64,000 nucleotides of DNA from Saccharibacillus kuerlensis DSM 22868 (GCF_000378145.1 NZ_KB899293.1:1-64000), one strand, 5' to 3'. Shown: positions 1 to 9,535, counted from the first letter of the stretch. Made by a program: numbers and translations. The notes: generated by a model not told the origin, from the letters alone.

Positions 1-141
1 CGGTCGCGTGTTGAAATCGAGAAAAGGGATTAAATTTTATTGGAATTTTCTCGATTTCAAAGGCGAACGCTGGCGCTCCTTCACTGAATTTCCTCTTCCG
101 CTCATTGGATTCTCACAAAAAAAGACTTTCTCGACACGTTG
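1..141 (+). repeat. Nested-palindrome element A, copy 1 (cut by window edge)
   Basis: This is the right part of a repeat found again at about 13.2 and 16.8 kb, in the same orientation. A perfect 15-bp inverted repeat pairs 11-25 with 46-60. It is followed by a conserved tract (about 61-103) and the conserved right end CTTTCTCGACACGTT. A terminator hairpin begins immediately after it. The left half lies outside the window. No protein could be encoded, so this is a non-autonomous element or a structured RNA. Confidence 0.85.
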
Positions 142-170
142 AGGAGGCCCTCCAATAGGGCCTCCTTCTT
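142..170. terminator. Terminator hairpin beside element A copy 1
   Basis: A 10-bp perfect stem (142-151 with 157-166) has a 5-nt loop, and a pyrimidine-rich tract follows on the + strand. It lies just beyond the stop of the calcium ATPase gene, which reads towards it. On the minus strand the usual U-tract is missing, because element A begins directly after the hairpin. Confidence 0.7.
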
Positions 171-189
171 CCTTGTGCTTAGACAGATT

Positions 190-2844
190 TCAGACCTGCT
201 CCTTGCCGCGCAGCATACGTACACGGATGACTTTGATGATTTCCATTAAGATTACGGAAGCCAGCGCCAGACCGGCTGCAATCAGCCACTGGTTTACGCC
301 GAACTCGTCAGGGATCGAGAAGATTCCTCGTACCCCCGGCAGCAGCGTCACCGCATACAGCACAAAGCAGAACAATACTGCGCCCAATACATATTTATTG
401 GAGAAGAATCCGGCACCGAATGCGGTCTGAACCTGCGACCGGGCTGCAAACGTCTGCAGCGTGCGGGCCAGGATGAGCGTTGTGAACGCCATGGCCACAC
501 TGATCTCCGGCGATTCTTGAAGTCCGATATACTGCGAGACGATAACTGCTGCGCCGATGAGTACCCCGCGCGTGATGACAGTCTGCAGTGTACCTCCGGC
601 GAAGATCCCTTCGTTGATATCCCGCGGCTTGCGGCGCATCACGTCCGGCTCAGCTTTTTCCATGCCGAGCGCGATTGCCGGCAGCGAATCGTTCAGCAGG
701 TTGATAAACAGCAGCTGAAGGGCCGTAAACGGATTGATCCAATCAAAAATTAGTGCAAACAGAATTGCAATGATTGCGCCCAGGTTGCCCGAGAACAGAT
801 AAGCGATCGACTTTTTAATATTGTCGAATACCGTACGACCAACTTCTACCGCACTGACGATCGAAACAAAGTTGTCGTCGGTCAGCACCATAGCGGCAGA
901 GTTTTTAGCCACGTCTGTTCCGCTGCCCATCGCTACGCCGATATCGGCCTGTTTGAGCGCAGGAGCATCATTGACACCATCGCCTGTCATGGCCGTAATC
1001 TGGCCTTTCTTCTGCCAAGCCCGCACAATCCTGATCTTGTTCTCCGGCGAGACACGGGCGTACACGGCGATACGCTCAAGCCGGTTGTCCAACTCCTCTT
1101 CCGACAGAGCATCCAGCTCCCGACCGGTCAGCGCCTCGTCGCCTTCCTCCATCAGTCCGATATCTCGGCCGATGGCCTGTGCCGTCGTCTTATGGTCACC
1201 GGTAATCATGACCGGACGAATACCGGCGCTTCTCGCTTCTTCGATCGCTCCGTACACTGCATCCCGCGGCGGATCGATCATCGCGGTCAGACCGACGAAG
1301 ACCAGATCATTCTCGTCGTCTTCGTTTACGGAGGCGCCGCTTCCAATCTCCTTATAACCGAATGCCAGAACACGCAGCGCCCGGTTGGAGAATTCTTCAT
1401 TTCGTTCGCGAATCTGCTCCAGCCACGTATCCGTAAACGGTTCTTCCCGCCTATCAATCAGGATGCCGCTGCAGCGGCTGAGCAGTACATCGGGACCACC
1501 TTTAACAAGCAGCAGGCGGCGGCCGTCGATCGTGTGCACTGTCGACATGAGCTTGCGGTCGGAGTCAAACGGAATCTCGTCCTCGCGCTCGTACGTCCCG
1601 CGTACATTTTCATGGCTGCGATTCTTTTTCGAACTATAGGCGAGCAGCGCCGTCTCCGTCGGATCGCCGATCTCCTGCCCGTCTTCGTTAATACGGGAAT
1701 CGTTGCACAGTACGGCGATTCGCATCAGCCACTGTTCAGATTCCGTCCATTCCGCAGGATCGTCCGGAACCTGCCCTTCGCGTCCTTCCGGCACGTAATC
1801 GTCGACAACCGTCATCTTGTTCTGGGTGAGCGTGCCGGTCTTGTCGGTACAGATTACGCTGGTCGATCCCAATGTCTCGACCGCTGGCAGACGGCGTATA
1901 ATGGCATGGCGCTTGGCCATCTTGTTCGTTCCGACCGCCAGCACGATCGTCACGATCGACGACAGCGCCTCCGGAATAGCTGCAACCGCAACCGCAACCG
2001 CAAACATAAATGCATTCAGAATAGCGCCTGTCATATCATCGGTATCGGCAGAGAACCATTCGCGCCCTGCCTCAACGCTGAAGATGATGACACATAGAAT
2101 TAGAATGAAAATACCCAACTTCTTGCTGAAGCTCTCCAGCTTGCGCTGCAGCGGCGTCTGTTTCGCTTCCGCACTTTCCAGCAGCCCGGCAATCTTGCCG
2201 ATCTCCGAATTCGCGCCTGTCCCCGTTACAATCATCGTTCCTCGGCCGTATACGATCAGCGCACCGCTGAAGACCATATTTTTGCGGTCGCCGATTCCCG
2301 ACTCTTCGTCGATGATCTCCACATGCTTTTCCGCCGGTTCTGATTCACCGGTCAGCATACCTTCATCCGCCTTCAGCGAGCCGCTCTCCAGCAGCCGACC
2401 GTCAGCCGGTACATAATCGCCGGCTTCCAGCAGTACGATATCGCCGGGCACAACCTCCCTCGCCTCGAGCGTCTGCACATGTCCGCCCCGCTTAACCTTG
2501 GCCGACGGCGCAGACATCTGTTTCAGTGCATCAAGCGAATTTTCGGCTTTGCGGGTCTGTACGACGCCGATGATCGAATTCATAATCAGCACCGCAAAGA
2601 TGATGACCGATTCGATGACTTCGCCCAGAGCCAGCTGAACGATTGCGGCAGCCAGCAGCACAATGACCATCGGATCTTTGAAAGACTCGAGAATCAGTTT
2701 CCCTATCGAGTCTTTTTTCTTCTCCTTGAGTTCATTGTAGCCATGCTCCTCCAGTCTCCTGCCTGCCTCTCCCGGGTCCAACCCTTCCGGGCGGGATTTC
2801 AATTCCTCCAGCGTTTTTTCCCGACTTATACGGTAAAAATCCAC
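190..2844 (-). CDS. Calcium-transporting P-type ATPase (PacL/YloB type)
   Basis: This is a P-IIA ATPase of 884 residues that should pump Ca2+ out of the cytoplasm using ATP. Visible motifs are the actuator TGES, the PEAL-type helix-4 motif (AIPEAL), the phosphorylation motif DKTGTLTQNKMT and the hinge TGDGVNDAPALK. Hydrophobic segments lie near residues 50-100, 240-310 and 680-870, as expected for about ten membrane helices. The length is normal. I chose the GTG at 2844 because AGGAGG lies 6 nt upstream; the ATG 18 bp further out has no ribosome binding site. The resulting N-terminus (DFYRISREKTLEEL) matches the cation-ATPase N-domain. It appears monocistronic, with a terminator hairpin beyond the stop. 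Ion specificity is inferred from the family. Confidence 0.93.
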   Translation of the reverse strand: MDFYRISREKTLEELKSRPEGLDPGEAGRRLEEHGYNELKEKKKDSIGKLILESFKDPMVIVLLAAAIVQLALGEVIESVIIFAVLIMNSIIGVVQTRKAENSLDALKQMSAPSAKVKRGGHVQTLEAREVVPGDIVLLEAGDYVPADGRLLESGSLKADEGMLTGESEPAEKHVEIIDEESGIGDRKNMVFSGALIVYGRGTMIVTGTGANSEIGKIAGLLESAEAKQTPLQRKLESFSKKLGIFILILCVIIFSVEAGREWFSADTDDMTGAILNAFMFAVAVAVAAIPEALSSIVTIVLAVGTNKMAKRHAIIRRLPAVETLGSTSVICTDKTGTLTQNKMTVVDDYVPEGREGQVPDDPAEWTESEQWLMRIAVLCNDSRINEDGQEIGDPTETALLAYSSKKNRSHENVRGTYEREDEIPFDSDRKLMSTVHTIDGRRLLLVKGGPDVLLSRCSGILIDRREEPFTDTWLEQIRERNEEFSNRALRVLAFGYKEIGSGASVNEDDENDLVFVGLTAMIDPPRDAVYGAIEEARSAGIRPVMITGDHKTTAQAIGRDIGLMEEGDEALTGRELDALSEEELDNRLERIAVYARVSPENKIRIVRAWQKKGQITAMTGDGVNDAPALKQADIGVAMGSGTDVAKNSAAMVLTDDNFVSIVSAVEVGRTVFDNIKKSIAYLFSGNLGAIIAILFALIFDWINPFTALQLLFINLLNDSLPAIALGMEKAEPDVMRRKPRDINEGIFAGGTLQTVITRGVLIGAAVIVSQYIGLQESPEISVAMAFTTLILARTLQTFAARSQVQTAFGAGFFSNKYVLGAVLFCFVLYAVTLLPGVRGIFSIPDEFGVNQWLIAAGLALASVILMEIIKVIRVRMLRGKEQV

Positions 2845-2965
2845 AAAATCCCTCCTCACCATTCGGAGCGGCCGACTTATGTAAAACGAAATGGATGAGC
2901 CGACCGCTCTCTCCCTTCATGTTTACCCAGAAGAGAGGAGCTGGATTCTTATTTTTGCACACCTT

Positions 2966-4468
2966 CTAATTCATTAGGTTCTTAAGCAGATCCCGAGCAT
3001 GCCGATCCGACAGATTCCACGACTGCCAGGTTAGCGTTTCGCCAATTTCAAGCCGTGCTTTTTCCTTCAACAGACGATTCAACTCCCCATCTCCGTACTG
3101 CCCGTATTCGACGAGCACAGGTACCGCATCAGACGACAAATTAAGCAAGTAATCAAGATCTGCGGAAACCTCGTTCTTCTCATGCCGTTCCAGGTTAAGC
3201 CGTGCAATGACTCGATCCATGCATGCATAGTTGAGTGCCAGATAGGCGCAGAGTCCAAGCACAACCATCCAGCGTCCCAGCGGCAGGCTCCTAAACCGAA
3301 CACATAGTGCAAACAGAATCAGCAGCAGAAAGAGAAAGATCATGAAGGCATGCACAAGAAAGCGCAGCCGCGTATAGCCGTAAATCTCCTCGTACAGCAG
3401 CAGTCGGGAAAAAGCGGAACCCAGCATTGCCACCGAGCAGAACACAAGCAGATAAAGCAGTCCGTCCAGCATCCTGCGAATGATTCCTTTACCGCGCGAA
3501 GTCGCATACAAACCGATCAGCAGCATAGCGAAATTGATAAATGTGACACCGATCAGCTCACCGAATCCGCTGCGGGCATATTCTGCATAGGAAGCCGATT
3601 CCGGGAGCACGCCCTGCCAGGCACCGAACAAATATGAAAATTGAAACCCGACGAACAGCACGTAAACCAGATTAAGCACGATCAGCAGCGTAAGTATAAC
3701 AAGTGCTCCAAGCTTCGCCGGCTCCCATTCCCATTCCGCCATTTGTGGCCCTTGTATCGGCGGTTGACGGCGCGGAAAGCGAAACCCTGCCAGATAAGCG
3801 AAAAAGAACAGCCCAGACACCAAAGCCCACAGCACTCTCCACATCCCGTTTCCGATCGTTAATTTATCAAACAGATTTGGGATTTCGCCTGCGATTGTCC
3901 GCAGTACCCCATCCGCCGAAAAGAGCAGGAAAAGCACAACTGCCAGCACCGGTACGGCGAGCAGCAGCCCGTACAGCACTTGTTTGAACGCTGTCTTGCC
4001 TTGTTCTTCCTTTTCGCCTTCTTGCGCTATGGCGCTGCGCCGCCAGACAGCAAAAGCATCCGGAATATGCAGGGTCGTCTGCTTCAGCACATGTCCAAAA
4101 GCATCGGTAATAAGCGCCGGTTCGTACCAACTTCGCCTGCGATCCCCCAGCATGTAAGTAAGATGCCAAGCAATCAGTATCGGCAGTGCAAACAAATTCA
4201 GTGTAAAAAAGACTGGATTATCGAACAACGCATACGTTAGCGATAAAGACAGGACGGCAGCAAACAGCAGTATTCCCGGCCGATCCGCCGAACGTGCCGC
4301 TTCCCGTCCAAACGTCCAAAAATAAGCGTAGAACAGCAGCAGAAACATCGGAACCGACACACCCGGCATAACGCCGAAGAATAGCAGTTGGTGCAGCCCG
4401 CCCAGCGCCAGCGCAGCTAAGATCGGCAGCAGCGGCTTCGTTTTCTTTTCCATCAATAATTCGTTCAT
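2966..4468 (-). CDS. DUF4173 multi-spanning membrane protein
   Basis: This is a protein of about 500 residues with roughly a dozen hydrophobic helices and a short polar C-terminal tail rich in charged residues. It resembles the DUF4173/DUF4153 families of uncharacterised bacterial membrane proteins. The preferred start is the ATG at 4468, with GGAGG 9 nt upstream; an ATG at 4525 would add 19 residues but lacks a good ribosome binding site. It is divergent from the SgrR-like regulator gene, and a perfect 12-bp inverted repeat lies between them. That context suggests the regulator could control it, but no substrate can be read from the sequence. Function is unknown. Confidence 0.8.
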   Translation of the reverse strand: MNELLMEKKTKPLLPILAALALGGLHQLLFFGVMPGVSVPMFLLLFYAYFWTFGREAARSADRPGILLFAAVLSLSLTYALFDNPVFFTLNLFALPILIAWHLTYMLGDRRRSWYEPALITDAFGHVLKQTTLHIPDAFAVWRRSAIAQEGEKEEQGKTAFKQVLYGLLLAVPVLAVVLFLLFSADGVLRTIAGEIPNLFDKLTIGNGMWRVLWALVSGLFFFAYLAGFRFPRRQPPIQGPQMAEWEWEPAKLGALVILTLLIVLNLVYVLFVGFQFSYLFGAWQGVLPESASYAEYARSGFGELIGVTFINFAMLLIGLYATSRGKGIIRRMLDGLLYLLVFCSVAMLGSAFSRLLLYEEIYGYTRLRFLVHAFMIFLFLLLILFALCVRFRSLPLGRWMVVLGLCAYLALNYACMDRVIARLNLERHEKNEVSADLDYLLNLSSDAVPVLVEYGQYGDGELNRLLKEKARLEIGETLTWQSWNLSDRHARDLLKNLMN

Positions 4469-4533
4469 TGCCATACTCCTCCATCGTTGGGCCGGTTTCG
4501 CCGGCGCACTGTATTCTTTTTCCATTCTAGATG

Positions 4534-4585
4534 ATAAAATAAGAAGATATATAGAAAGGTTTTGAGCTCTTTTTTCTTATTTTAT
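4534..4585. promoter_or_regulatory. 12-bp inverted repeat between divergent genes
   Basis: ATAAAATAAGAA (4534-4545) and its exact reverse complement (4574-4585) flank a 28-bp spacer, midway between the divergent starts at 4468 and 4613. It could be an operator for the SgrR-like regulator or two overlapping AT-rich promoter regions. Only the symmetry is directly seen. Confidence 0.45.
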
Positions 4586-4612
4586 AAAAGGGATCGAATA
4601 GGGAGGATGGCA

Positions 4613-6460
4613 ATGAAACGGCACAAACAATTTCTGCTGCTGCACGAGCGGTACGGAGAAGAAGGCTTTGGCGCTGAAGGCGCCCAGTTAACATTGGCGG
4701 AAATAGCGGAAACGCTGGACTGCACGCATCGAAGCGCTCTAACCGTCATCAGAGAAATCGCAGAAGCCGGCTGGATCGTCTGGTCTTCCCATCGGGGGCG
4801 AGGCAAGCGGTCGGGGCTCTCTTTTTGCGTAACGCCTCAAGAAATTGCAGCGGAATCCGTTGCCGATGCGATCGGGCGAGGCGACATTCGAGGTATTGCG
4901 GGTGAGCTTGGCGACGGCGATCCGCCGCCGGCGATGAGAGAAAGGCTTAGGGATTCGCTGCGCGCTTACTTCGGCCACCATTCCGAGACATCAACCGGCA
5001 GGCAGATCGACACCCTGCGGTTTCCGATTCGCCAGCAGCTGCACTCGCTTGATCCGCTGCGTATGAACCTGCTTGCCGAATCGTTCGTCGCCGGACACGT
5101 CTTCGACGGATTAGTTCGGCAGGAACACGGCTCGGATCATATTCTGCCGGCGCTTGCCCATCACTGGGAGTGCGGAGAAGACGGACGACTGTGGACTTTT
5201 TATCTCCGCAAAGGAGTGTCATTTCACGACGGAAAAATACTGACTTCCGAAGATGTGACGTATACGTTCGAGCGGATGCGCAGACTGCCGGAAAGAGTGC
5301 TGTACGGCTTCATGTTCCGGAATATTGAAGCGGTATCGGCAGCCGGACCACTCGTCGTAAAAATCCGCCTAAGAAAGGCACATACCCTGTTTCTGTCCTT
5401 TCTCTGTACAAGCCGGGCGGCAATCCTACCGAAAAACGCACTGCGGCAAGACGAGACCGCGTTCGGTCTTCGCCCGATCGGCACCGGACCGTTCCGGGTA
5501 TCCGAGTTCGGACGCGACTTGTGCGTATTGGAGGCTTTCACACCTTACTATTTGGGAAGGGCGCATCTTGATCGCGTAGAGATCGTCAATATACCGTGGA
5601 GGATACAAGGCGGAGAGTGGAGCGGGAGCGAAAGCGATTCGCCGTTCCATATCCTGCCCGGGGGCGGGCCGGAGATTCCTGAGGCGGCGAGAGCCTCTTT
5701 GCGAAGTGAAGAAAGCGGCGAGGAACGCAGCAGCGGGTCGACAGTCGGAAATCCTAAGCAGAACCGTACGGCAGCCGAATTTGCTCAGGCAGAGGGCGCT
5801 TCGGGGGACGGCAAGAGAGAAAACGCAGGTCACGGCGAAGGTTGGAGCCGAGCCCATGCGGAAGTATTCTCCCGTAAGTTCGTAACATGCAACACGAAGA
5901 GCGGCCCGCTGCGCGATCCGGCGCTGCGAGCCGCCGTTATGGCTGCACTGACGGAACAGGAAGCTGCCCCAGCTGCGGAGCATGCGGCATGTCCGCAGCT
6001 CCGGCTGCTCACAATTCCGCAGTATCGCCAAGATGCTGCTCTCATTCGAGAGCGGCTGGAGCGGTACGGCTATTCCTGCCGGGTTATCATCGTTACGGTA
6101 GACGACTTCAAAGGCCGGACTCGGCTGGCGACCGACCTGCTTCTATTCTCGCTGATTCGCGATCGTGACGAACAGCTGCGGCTGTTTGATCTGTATCTCA
6201 CCCTGTCCGAACATTCGGATTCGAAAACGCGGCTCTTTATTCGGAATGCTCTGCGCCGCGCATCTGCCAAATCGACACCTCGACAGCGGGCTGTGGAACT
6301 TGACGGCATTGAAGCCTACTTGATCGCCGGACACCAGCTGTGTGTGCTGTATGAGACACCGCTGCAGACCGGTTATCTGCCGAGTGTCCGCGGCGTCAGC
6401 TTTGGGGCGCAGGGCTGGATCAATCTGCGGACCGTGTGGTTTCCAGCAAGAAATGAATGA
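4613..6460 (+). CDS. SgrR-like HTH regulator fused to a peptide/solute-binding domain
   Basis: This 615-residue protein combines an N-terminal winged helix (about residues 1-95, with LTLAEIAETLDCTHRSAL and an RGRGKRSGLSF wing) with a domain like the periplasmic peptide-binding proteins of ABC transporters (SBP_bac_5, from about residue 140). There is no signal peptide, so the binding domain is cytoplasmic, as in SgrR, where it senses a metabolite. A low-complexity charged stretch near residues 340-410 interrupts the binding domain. The ATG at 4613 is preferred because GGGAGG lies 7 nt upstream; an upstream TTG at 4562 would extend the frame without a ribosome binding site. It is divergent from the DUF4173 gene. 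The ligand is unknown. Confidence 0.82.
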   Translation: MKRHKQFLLLHERYGEEGFGAEGAQLTLAEIAETLDCTHRSALTVIREIAEAGWIVWSSHRGRGKRSGLSFCVTPQEIAAESVADAIGRGDIRGIAGELGDGDPPPAMRERLRDSLRAYFGHHSETSTGRQIDTLRFPIRQQLHSLDPLRMNLLAESFVAGHVFDGLVRQEHGSDHILPALAHHWECGEDGRLWTFYLRKGVSFHDGKILTSEDVTYTFERMRRLPERVLYGFMFRNIEAVSAAGPLVVKIRLRKAHTLFLSFLCTSRAAILPKNALRQDETAFGLRPIGTGPFRVSEFGRDLCVLEAFTPYYLGRAHLDRVEIVNIPWRIQGGEWSGSESDSPFHILPGGGPEIPEAARASLRSEESGEERSSGSTVGNPKQNRTAAEFAQAEGASGDGKRENAGHGEGWSRAHAEVFSRKFVTCNTKSGPLRDPALRAAVMAALTEQEAAPAAEHAACPQLRLLTIPQYRQDAALIRERLERYGYSCRVIIVTVDDFKGRTRLATDLLLFSLIRDRDEQLRLFDLYLTLSEHSDSKTRLFIRNALRRASAKSTPRQRAVELDGIEAYLIAGHQLCVLYETPLQTGYLPSVRGVSFGAQGWINLRTVWFPARNE

Positions 6461-6686
6461 CAAAAGACAAAGATTAGACCGCTCAAATTCTGAGAACAGG
6501 ATGGTTCTGTTTCGACCTCCCACAGCTGCAGGATCAGTATGTGTTTAAAGATTGTCAGTCGATGCGGTGAACTTTATTGAATGGCTTTGGTTCTCACGAT
6601 GTTTCTATATTACGCGAATATGCGTATTTACAAGGAGGATTCCGTTCTTCACTTATCCGAATATAAGTTAAAGGGAGGAATGCAGC

Positions 6687-7727
6687 ATGACAAACACAGT
6701 ATCCATGAAAGCTGTAGCTTTAAAAGAATACCTGCCGATCGAGCACCAGGACAGCCTAATCGACGTGGAGCTAGACAGACCCTCGCCCCAGGGACGCGAC
6801 CTGCTCGTCCGCATCAAAGCTGTGTCGCTCAATCCTGTCGATGTAAAGATCCGCGCGCCGAAAGCCCGCAAGGAGGAACAGCCGCGTGTAATCGGTTGGG
6901 ATGCCGCGGGAATCGTAGAGGCGGTTGGCGAAGACGTGACGCTGTTTCGACCGGGTGACGAAGTCTATTATGCTGGCAGCATCAAACGCTCCGGCAGCAA
7001 TGCACAGTTCCAACTGGTCGACGAACGGATTGTCGGCCGCAAGCCGAAAAACCTCGACTGGGCCGAAGCCGCAGCGCTGCCGCTGACGACAATTACGGCC
7101 TGGGAAGCGATTTATGACCGCCTCGGTGTATCGAAGAATCCGGACCACAACGCCGGCAAAAGCATTTTGATCATCGGAGCGGCCGGTGGCGTGGGCTCTA
7201 TGGCTACCCAGCTCGCCAATCTGGCAGGCCTTACCGTCGTCGGTACGGCTTCACGGAAAGAATCTGCCGATTGGGCATTGAAGCATGGTGCGCATCATGT
7301 CATTACGCATTACGAGGACTTTGTTCCACAGATCAAAAAGCTTGGCCTGAACGCGCCAGAATATATCCTGTGCTTGAACAGCACCGACAAGCATTGGGAC
7401 AACATGGTGGAAGCACTGGCTCCTCAAGGGATAATCTGCTCCATCGTTGAAACCGAGCATCCCATCGAATTAACCATGCTTAAAGATAAGAGCGGCACGT
7501 TCGTTTGGGAATTCATGTTCACCCGTTCCATGTTCGAGACGAAAGACATGATCGCTCAGCATGAACTGCTGGACAATATAGCTGAACTCGTTGAAAAAGG
7601 TCAGGTATACACGACGCTCACCGACCGCCTGTCACCATTCAACGCGGCAAATATGCGGGAAGCTCATCGCCGGATCGAAAGCGGCAGTATGATCGGAAAA
7701 CTGGTTGTGGAAGGTTTCGACGAGTAA
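6687..7727 (+). CDS. MDR-family NADPH-dependent reductase (quinone oxidoreductase-like)
   Basis: This is a 346-residue medium-chain dehydrogenase/reductase. The N-terminal GroES-like half contains GWDAAGIVEAVG, and the nucleotide-binding motif is GAAGGVGSMATQLA at about residues 166-179, followed by a basic residue pattern (TASRKES) that favours NADPH. The family's structural-zinc cysteine cluster is absent, so it is probably a zinc-free quinone or enone reductase despite frequent annotation as a zinc-type alcohol dehydrogenase. The start follows GGGAGG by about 10 nt. It stands alone. A bidirectional terminator separates it from the convergent potassium channel gene. Confidence 0.85.
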   Translation: MTNTVSMKAVALKEYLPIEHQDSLIDVELDRPSPQGRDLLVRIKAVSLNPVDVKIRAPKARKEEQPRVIGWDAAGIVEAVGEDVTLFRPGDEVYYAGSIKRSGSNAQFQLVDERIVGRKPKNLDWAEAAALPLTTITAWEAIYDRLGVSKNPDHNAGKSILIIGAAGGVGSMATQLANLAGLTVVGTASRKESADWALKHGAHHVITHYEDFVPQIKKLGLNAPEYILCLNSTDKHWDNMVEALAPQGIICSIVETEHPIELTMLKDKSGTFVWEFMFTRSMFETKDMIAQHELLDNIAELVEKGQVYTTLTDRLSPFNAANMREAHRRIESGSMIGKLVVEGFDE

Positions 7728-7774
7728 AACCACTTATGACAAATCCAATAAAACCCCGCATCATTTCAGACAAA

Positions 7775-7808
7775 AAAAGCTCTGGCCAAAAAACAGGCCG
7801 GAGCTTTT
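7775..7808. terminator. Bidirectional terminator
   Basis: AAAAGCTCTGGCC pairs across a short A-rich loop with GGCCGGAGCTTTT. It has A/T tracts on both sides and lies between two convergent genes (MDR reductase and K+ channel). Confidence 0.9.
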
Positions 7809-7821
7809 GATTATGCATTCG

Positions 7822-8844
7822 TTAGGACCTTTTTCCCGCAATCTTCCGGTGCGTCTCCGCATCGGCCACCACATACAGCTTGGCTTCCGCCGGAAGCGGA
7901 GCGTCCAGCTTGCGGTTGATCGCGAGATCGTCACGGTCGGCAATCAGCGTCGCGCCCTGCATCAGCAGTGCATCGAAAGCATCGCGATACGTCTTCCACG
8001 AGCTGTCTACGGCCACTTCATACAGGTCGCTTCCATTGCCCCGGCTGAGCAGCTGGCTGATGACGTCGGAGCTGCCTTCCTGCAGCGCGGCTCGAACCGC
8101 CAGTCTCGATATGGCGTCATGCGACAGAATAAACTCGTTAACATGCGCATGCCGAAAGTTTGGAACATGCTGCTCCTGTGTGATCTCGACCGTCGTATGC
8201 ACATCGGGCGCAAGCCGCTCAATACTGGATACGACCAGCAGCGACTTCCCATCGACCAATGCCGATTCTTCGATCCGCTCGTCCGCGAATACGATTGCTG
8301 CCCGGCAGTTCGCAATGCTTGCCTTGTTCAGCACATCGTCCGCAGCGGGATCGCCGCTGACAAAATGCACCTGCTCCATATGCTCAAGCGGATGCCGTAC
8401 CGAATCGTCGATCAGCACGATATGCGCCCGAGGATCGTAACACAGAATTTCCTCGATGGCCGATTTGGCTTTTCTACTCCAATTCACAATGACAACATGA
8501 TTCTTGCCCTGAAAGTTCAACAATCCGGCTCCTCTCTTACGCTGTATTTCCGCAAAGGAATCGACAACTTTGCCGATGACCAGACTGAGCAGGCCAATTC
8601 CGAAAATATACAGAAAAATAGTGAATATTTTGCCTTCGGCCGACTCCATAAAATAATCGCCGTATCCGACCGTCGCCATGGTAGTCAGCACCCAATAGAA
8701 GGCATTGAACCAATTTCCGAAAGTTTCCGGTTCGATCGAATAGGCTGCAGAGGCGCTGAACAGCACAAAGCCGCTAATAATAATTCCGATTGTCGTCTTA
8801 CTCAAATGCATCAGCTTTGTTGAAAGCCGGATAAATAAATGCAC
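7822..8844 (-). CDS. Two-TM potassium channel with RCK/TrkA-N domain (YugO type)
   Basis: The 340 residues contain a first membrane helix (about 17-36), a pore loop with the K+ selectivity filter TVGYGD (58-63), a second helix (72-95) and a cytoplasmic TrkA-N regulatory domain from about residue 105 to the end. The layout is that of bacterial MthK-like channels such as B. subtilis YugO, which passes K+ and links metabolism to membrane potential. The start is GTG with AAGGGGGAG about 5 nt upstream. It is divergent from the DUF4178 gene and sits at the edge of a polyamine/envelope cluster, an arrangement consistent with a membrane-stress role (inference). Confidence 0.92.
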   Translation of the reverse strand: MHLFIRLSTKLMHLSKTTIGIIISGFVLFSASAAYSIEPETFGNWFNAFYWVLTTMATVGYGDYFMESAEGKIFTIFLYIFGIGLLSLVIGKVVDSFAEIQRKRGAGLLNFQGKNHVVIVNWSRKAKSAIEEILCYDPRAHIVLIDDSVRHPLEHMEQVHFVSGDPAADDVLNKASIANCRAAIVFADERIEESALVDGKSLLVVSSIERLAPDVHTTVEITQEQHVPNFRHAHVNEFILSHDAISRLAVRAALQEGSSDVISQLLSRGNGSDLYEVAVDSSWKTYRDAFDALLMQGATLIADRDDLAINRKLDAPLPAEAKLYVVADAETHRKIAGKRS

Positions 8845-8906
8845 GTCCGCTCCCCCTTGCTTGGAATTGCACCGCAGATCGTCTACGATAAAGCTTAAAA
8901 GCTTTT

Positions 8907-8932
8907 CGAAACGCGGTCCTTCAAATTACGTA
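8907..8932 (+). promoter_or_regulatory. SigW-like ECF promoter of the DUF4178 gene
   Basis: CGAAAC (8907-8912) is followed after exactly 16 bp by CGTA (8929-8932). This differs by one base from the ECF SigW consensus TGAAAC-N16-CGTA. It lies 91 bp upstream of the DUF4178 start codon. SigW controls envelope-stress genes in Bacillus; use of that sigma factor here is inferred from the motif alone. Confidence 0.55.
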
Positions 8933-9022
8933 CTGACAGATAAGCTTGCATATCCGAACGGCGTGGGCGCAGACGCTCTCAAAACGCACGCCCCGCTTAT
9001 CCTAAGGTTGGAGGTTACATTC

Positions 9023-9535
9023 ATGTCCATGTTCAAACGCATTCGCAACATTTTTGCCAAACCGGAAGCCCCAAGACGGGAACCCGGCATCCTCGATATC
9101 GGTCCCGGCGACATCTGCGAAGTATCGCTGGTCACCTATGAAGTTGTCGGACGCACCCGGAACAGCCGCCGCAACAGCGTTGTGCTGACTTTGCGTGATG
9201 GAGCCAACTTGTCTTATCTGGTCATTGAAGAGCGCGAAGAGAACAAGTATGCGCTGTACCATCCGATCGACGGGCGTCTCAATTCGATCGAAGAAGTTCC
9301 GACGACGATGGAGCTCGACGGTACCGTCTACCATCTCGAAGAACAATACAACGGGCATGTCACGACAACCGGACGCACCCCATTCATGCAGGGCGGCGAT
9401 CAATCCGTCTGGCAGTATCAGTCCGACAATATGAAGCTGCTGCGTATTGAATGGATGGACGGGCGTTTCATGCTGTACGAAGGCGAAGATATTCCGCCGG
9501 CCGACGCTCGCGTCATCCGCGGCGGAGGTGCCTGA
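9023..9535 (+). CDS. DUF4178 domain protein
   Basis: A soluble 170-residue protein with beta-rich repeats (LTLRDGANLSYLVIEE, TTMELDGTVYHLEEQ) is typical of DUF4178. Function is not established. The ATG at 9023 is chosen because GGAGG lies 8 nt before it; the frame stays open further upstream, but only through the promoter region. In many bacteria DUF4178 genes travel with PspA, DUF350, DUF4247 and polyamine-ligase genes, and here the neighbours are a K+ channel, DUF350, a lipoprotein and a glutathionylspermidine synthase-like gene, although no PspA gene is in the window. It has a SigW-like promoter and its own terminator. Confidence 0.82.
   Translation: MSMFKRIRNIFAKPEAPRREPGILDIGPGDICEVSLVTYEVVGRTRNSRRNSVVLTLRDGANLSYLVIEEREENKYALYHPIDGRLNSIEEVPTTMELDGTVYHLEEQYNGHVTTTGRTPFMQGGDQSVWQYQSDNMKLLRIEWMDGRFMLYEGEDIPPADARVIRGGGA

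Noticed and set aside
1192-2097. 301-codon open frame on the + strand
   Set aside because: It lies wholly opposite the calcium ATPase, has no ribosome binding site and a low-complexity, Arg/His-rich product. It is an antisense shadow.
7705-8823. 372-codon frame overlapping the potassium channel
   Set aside because: It is antisense to a channel gene with an intact selectivity filter and RCK domain. No ribosome binding site.
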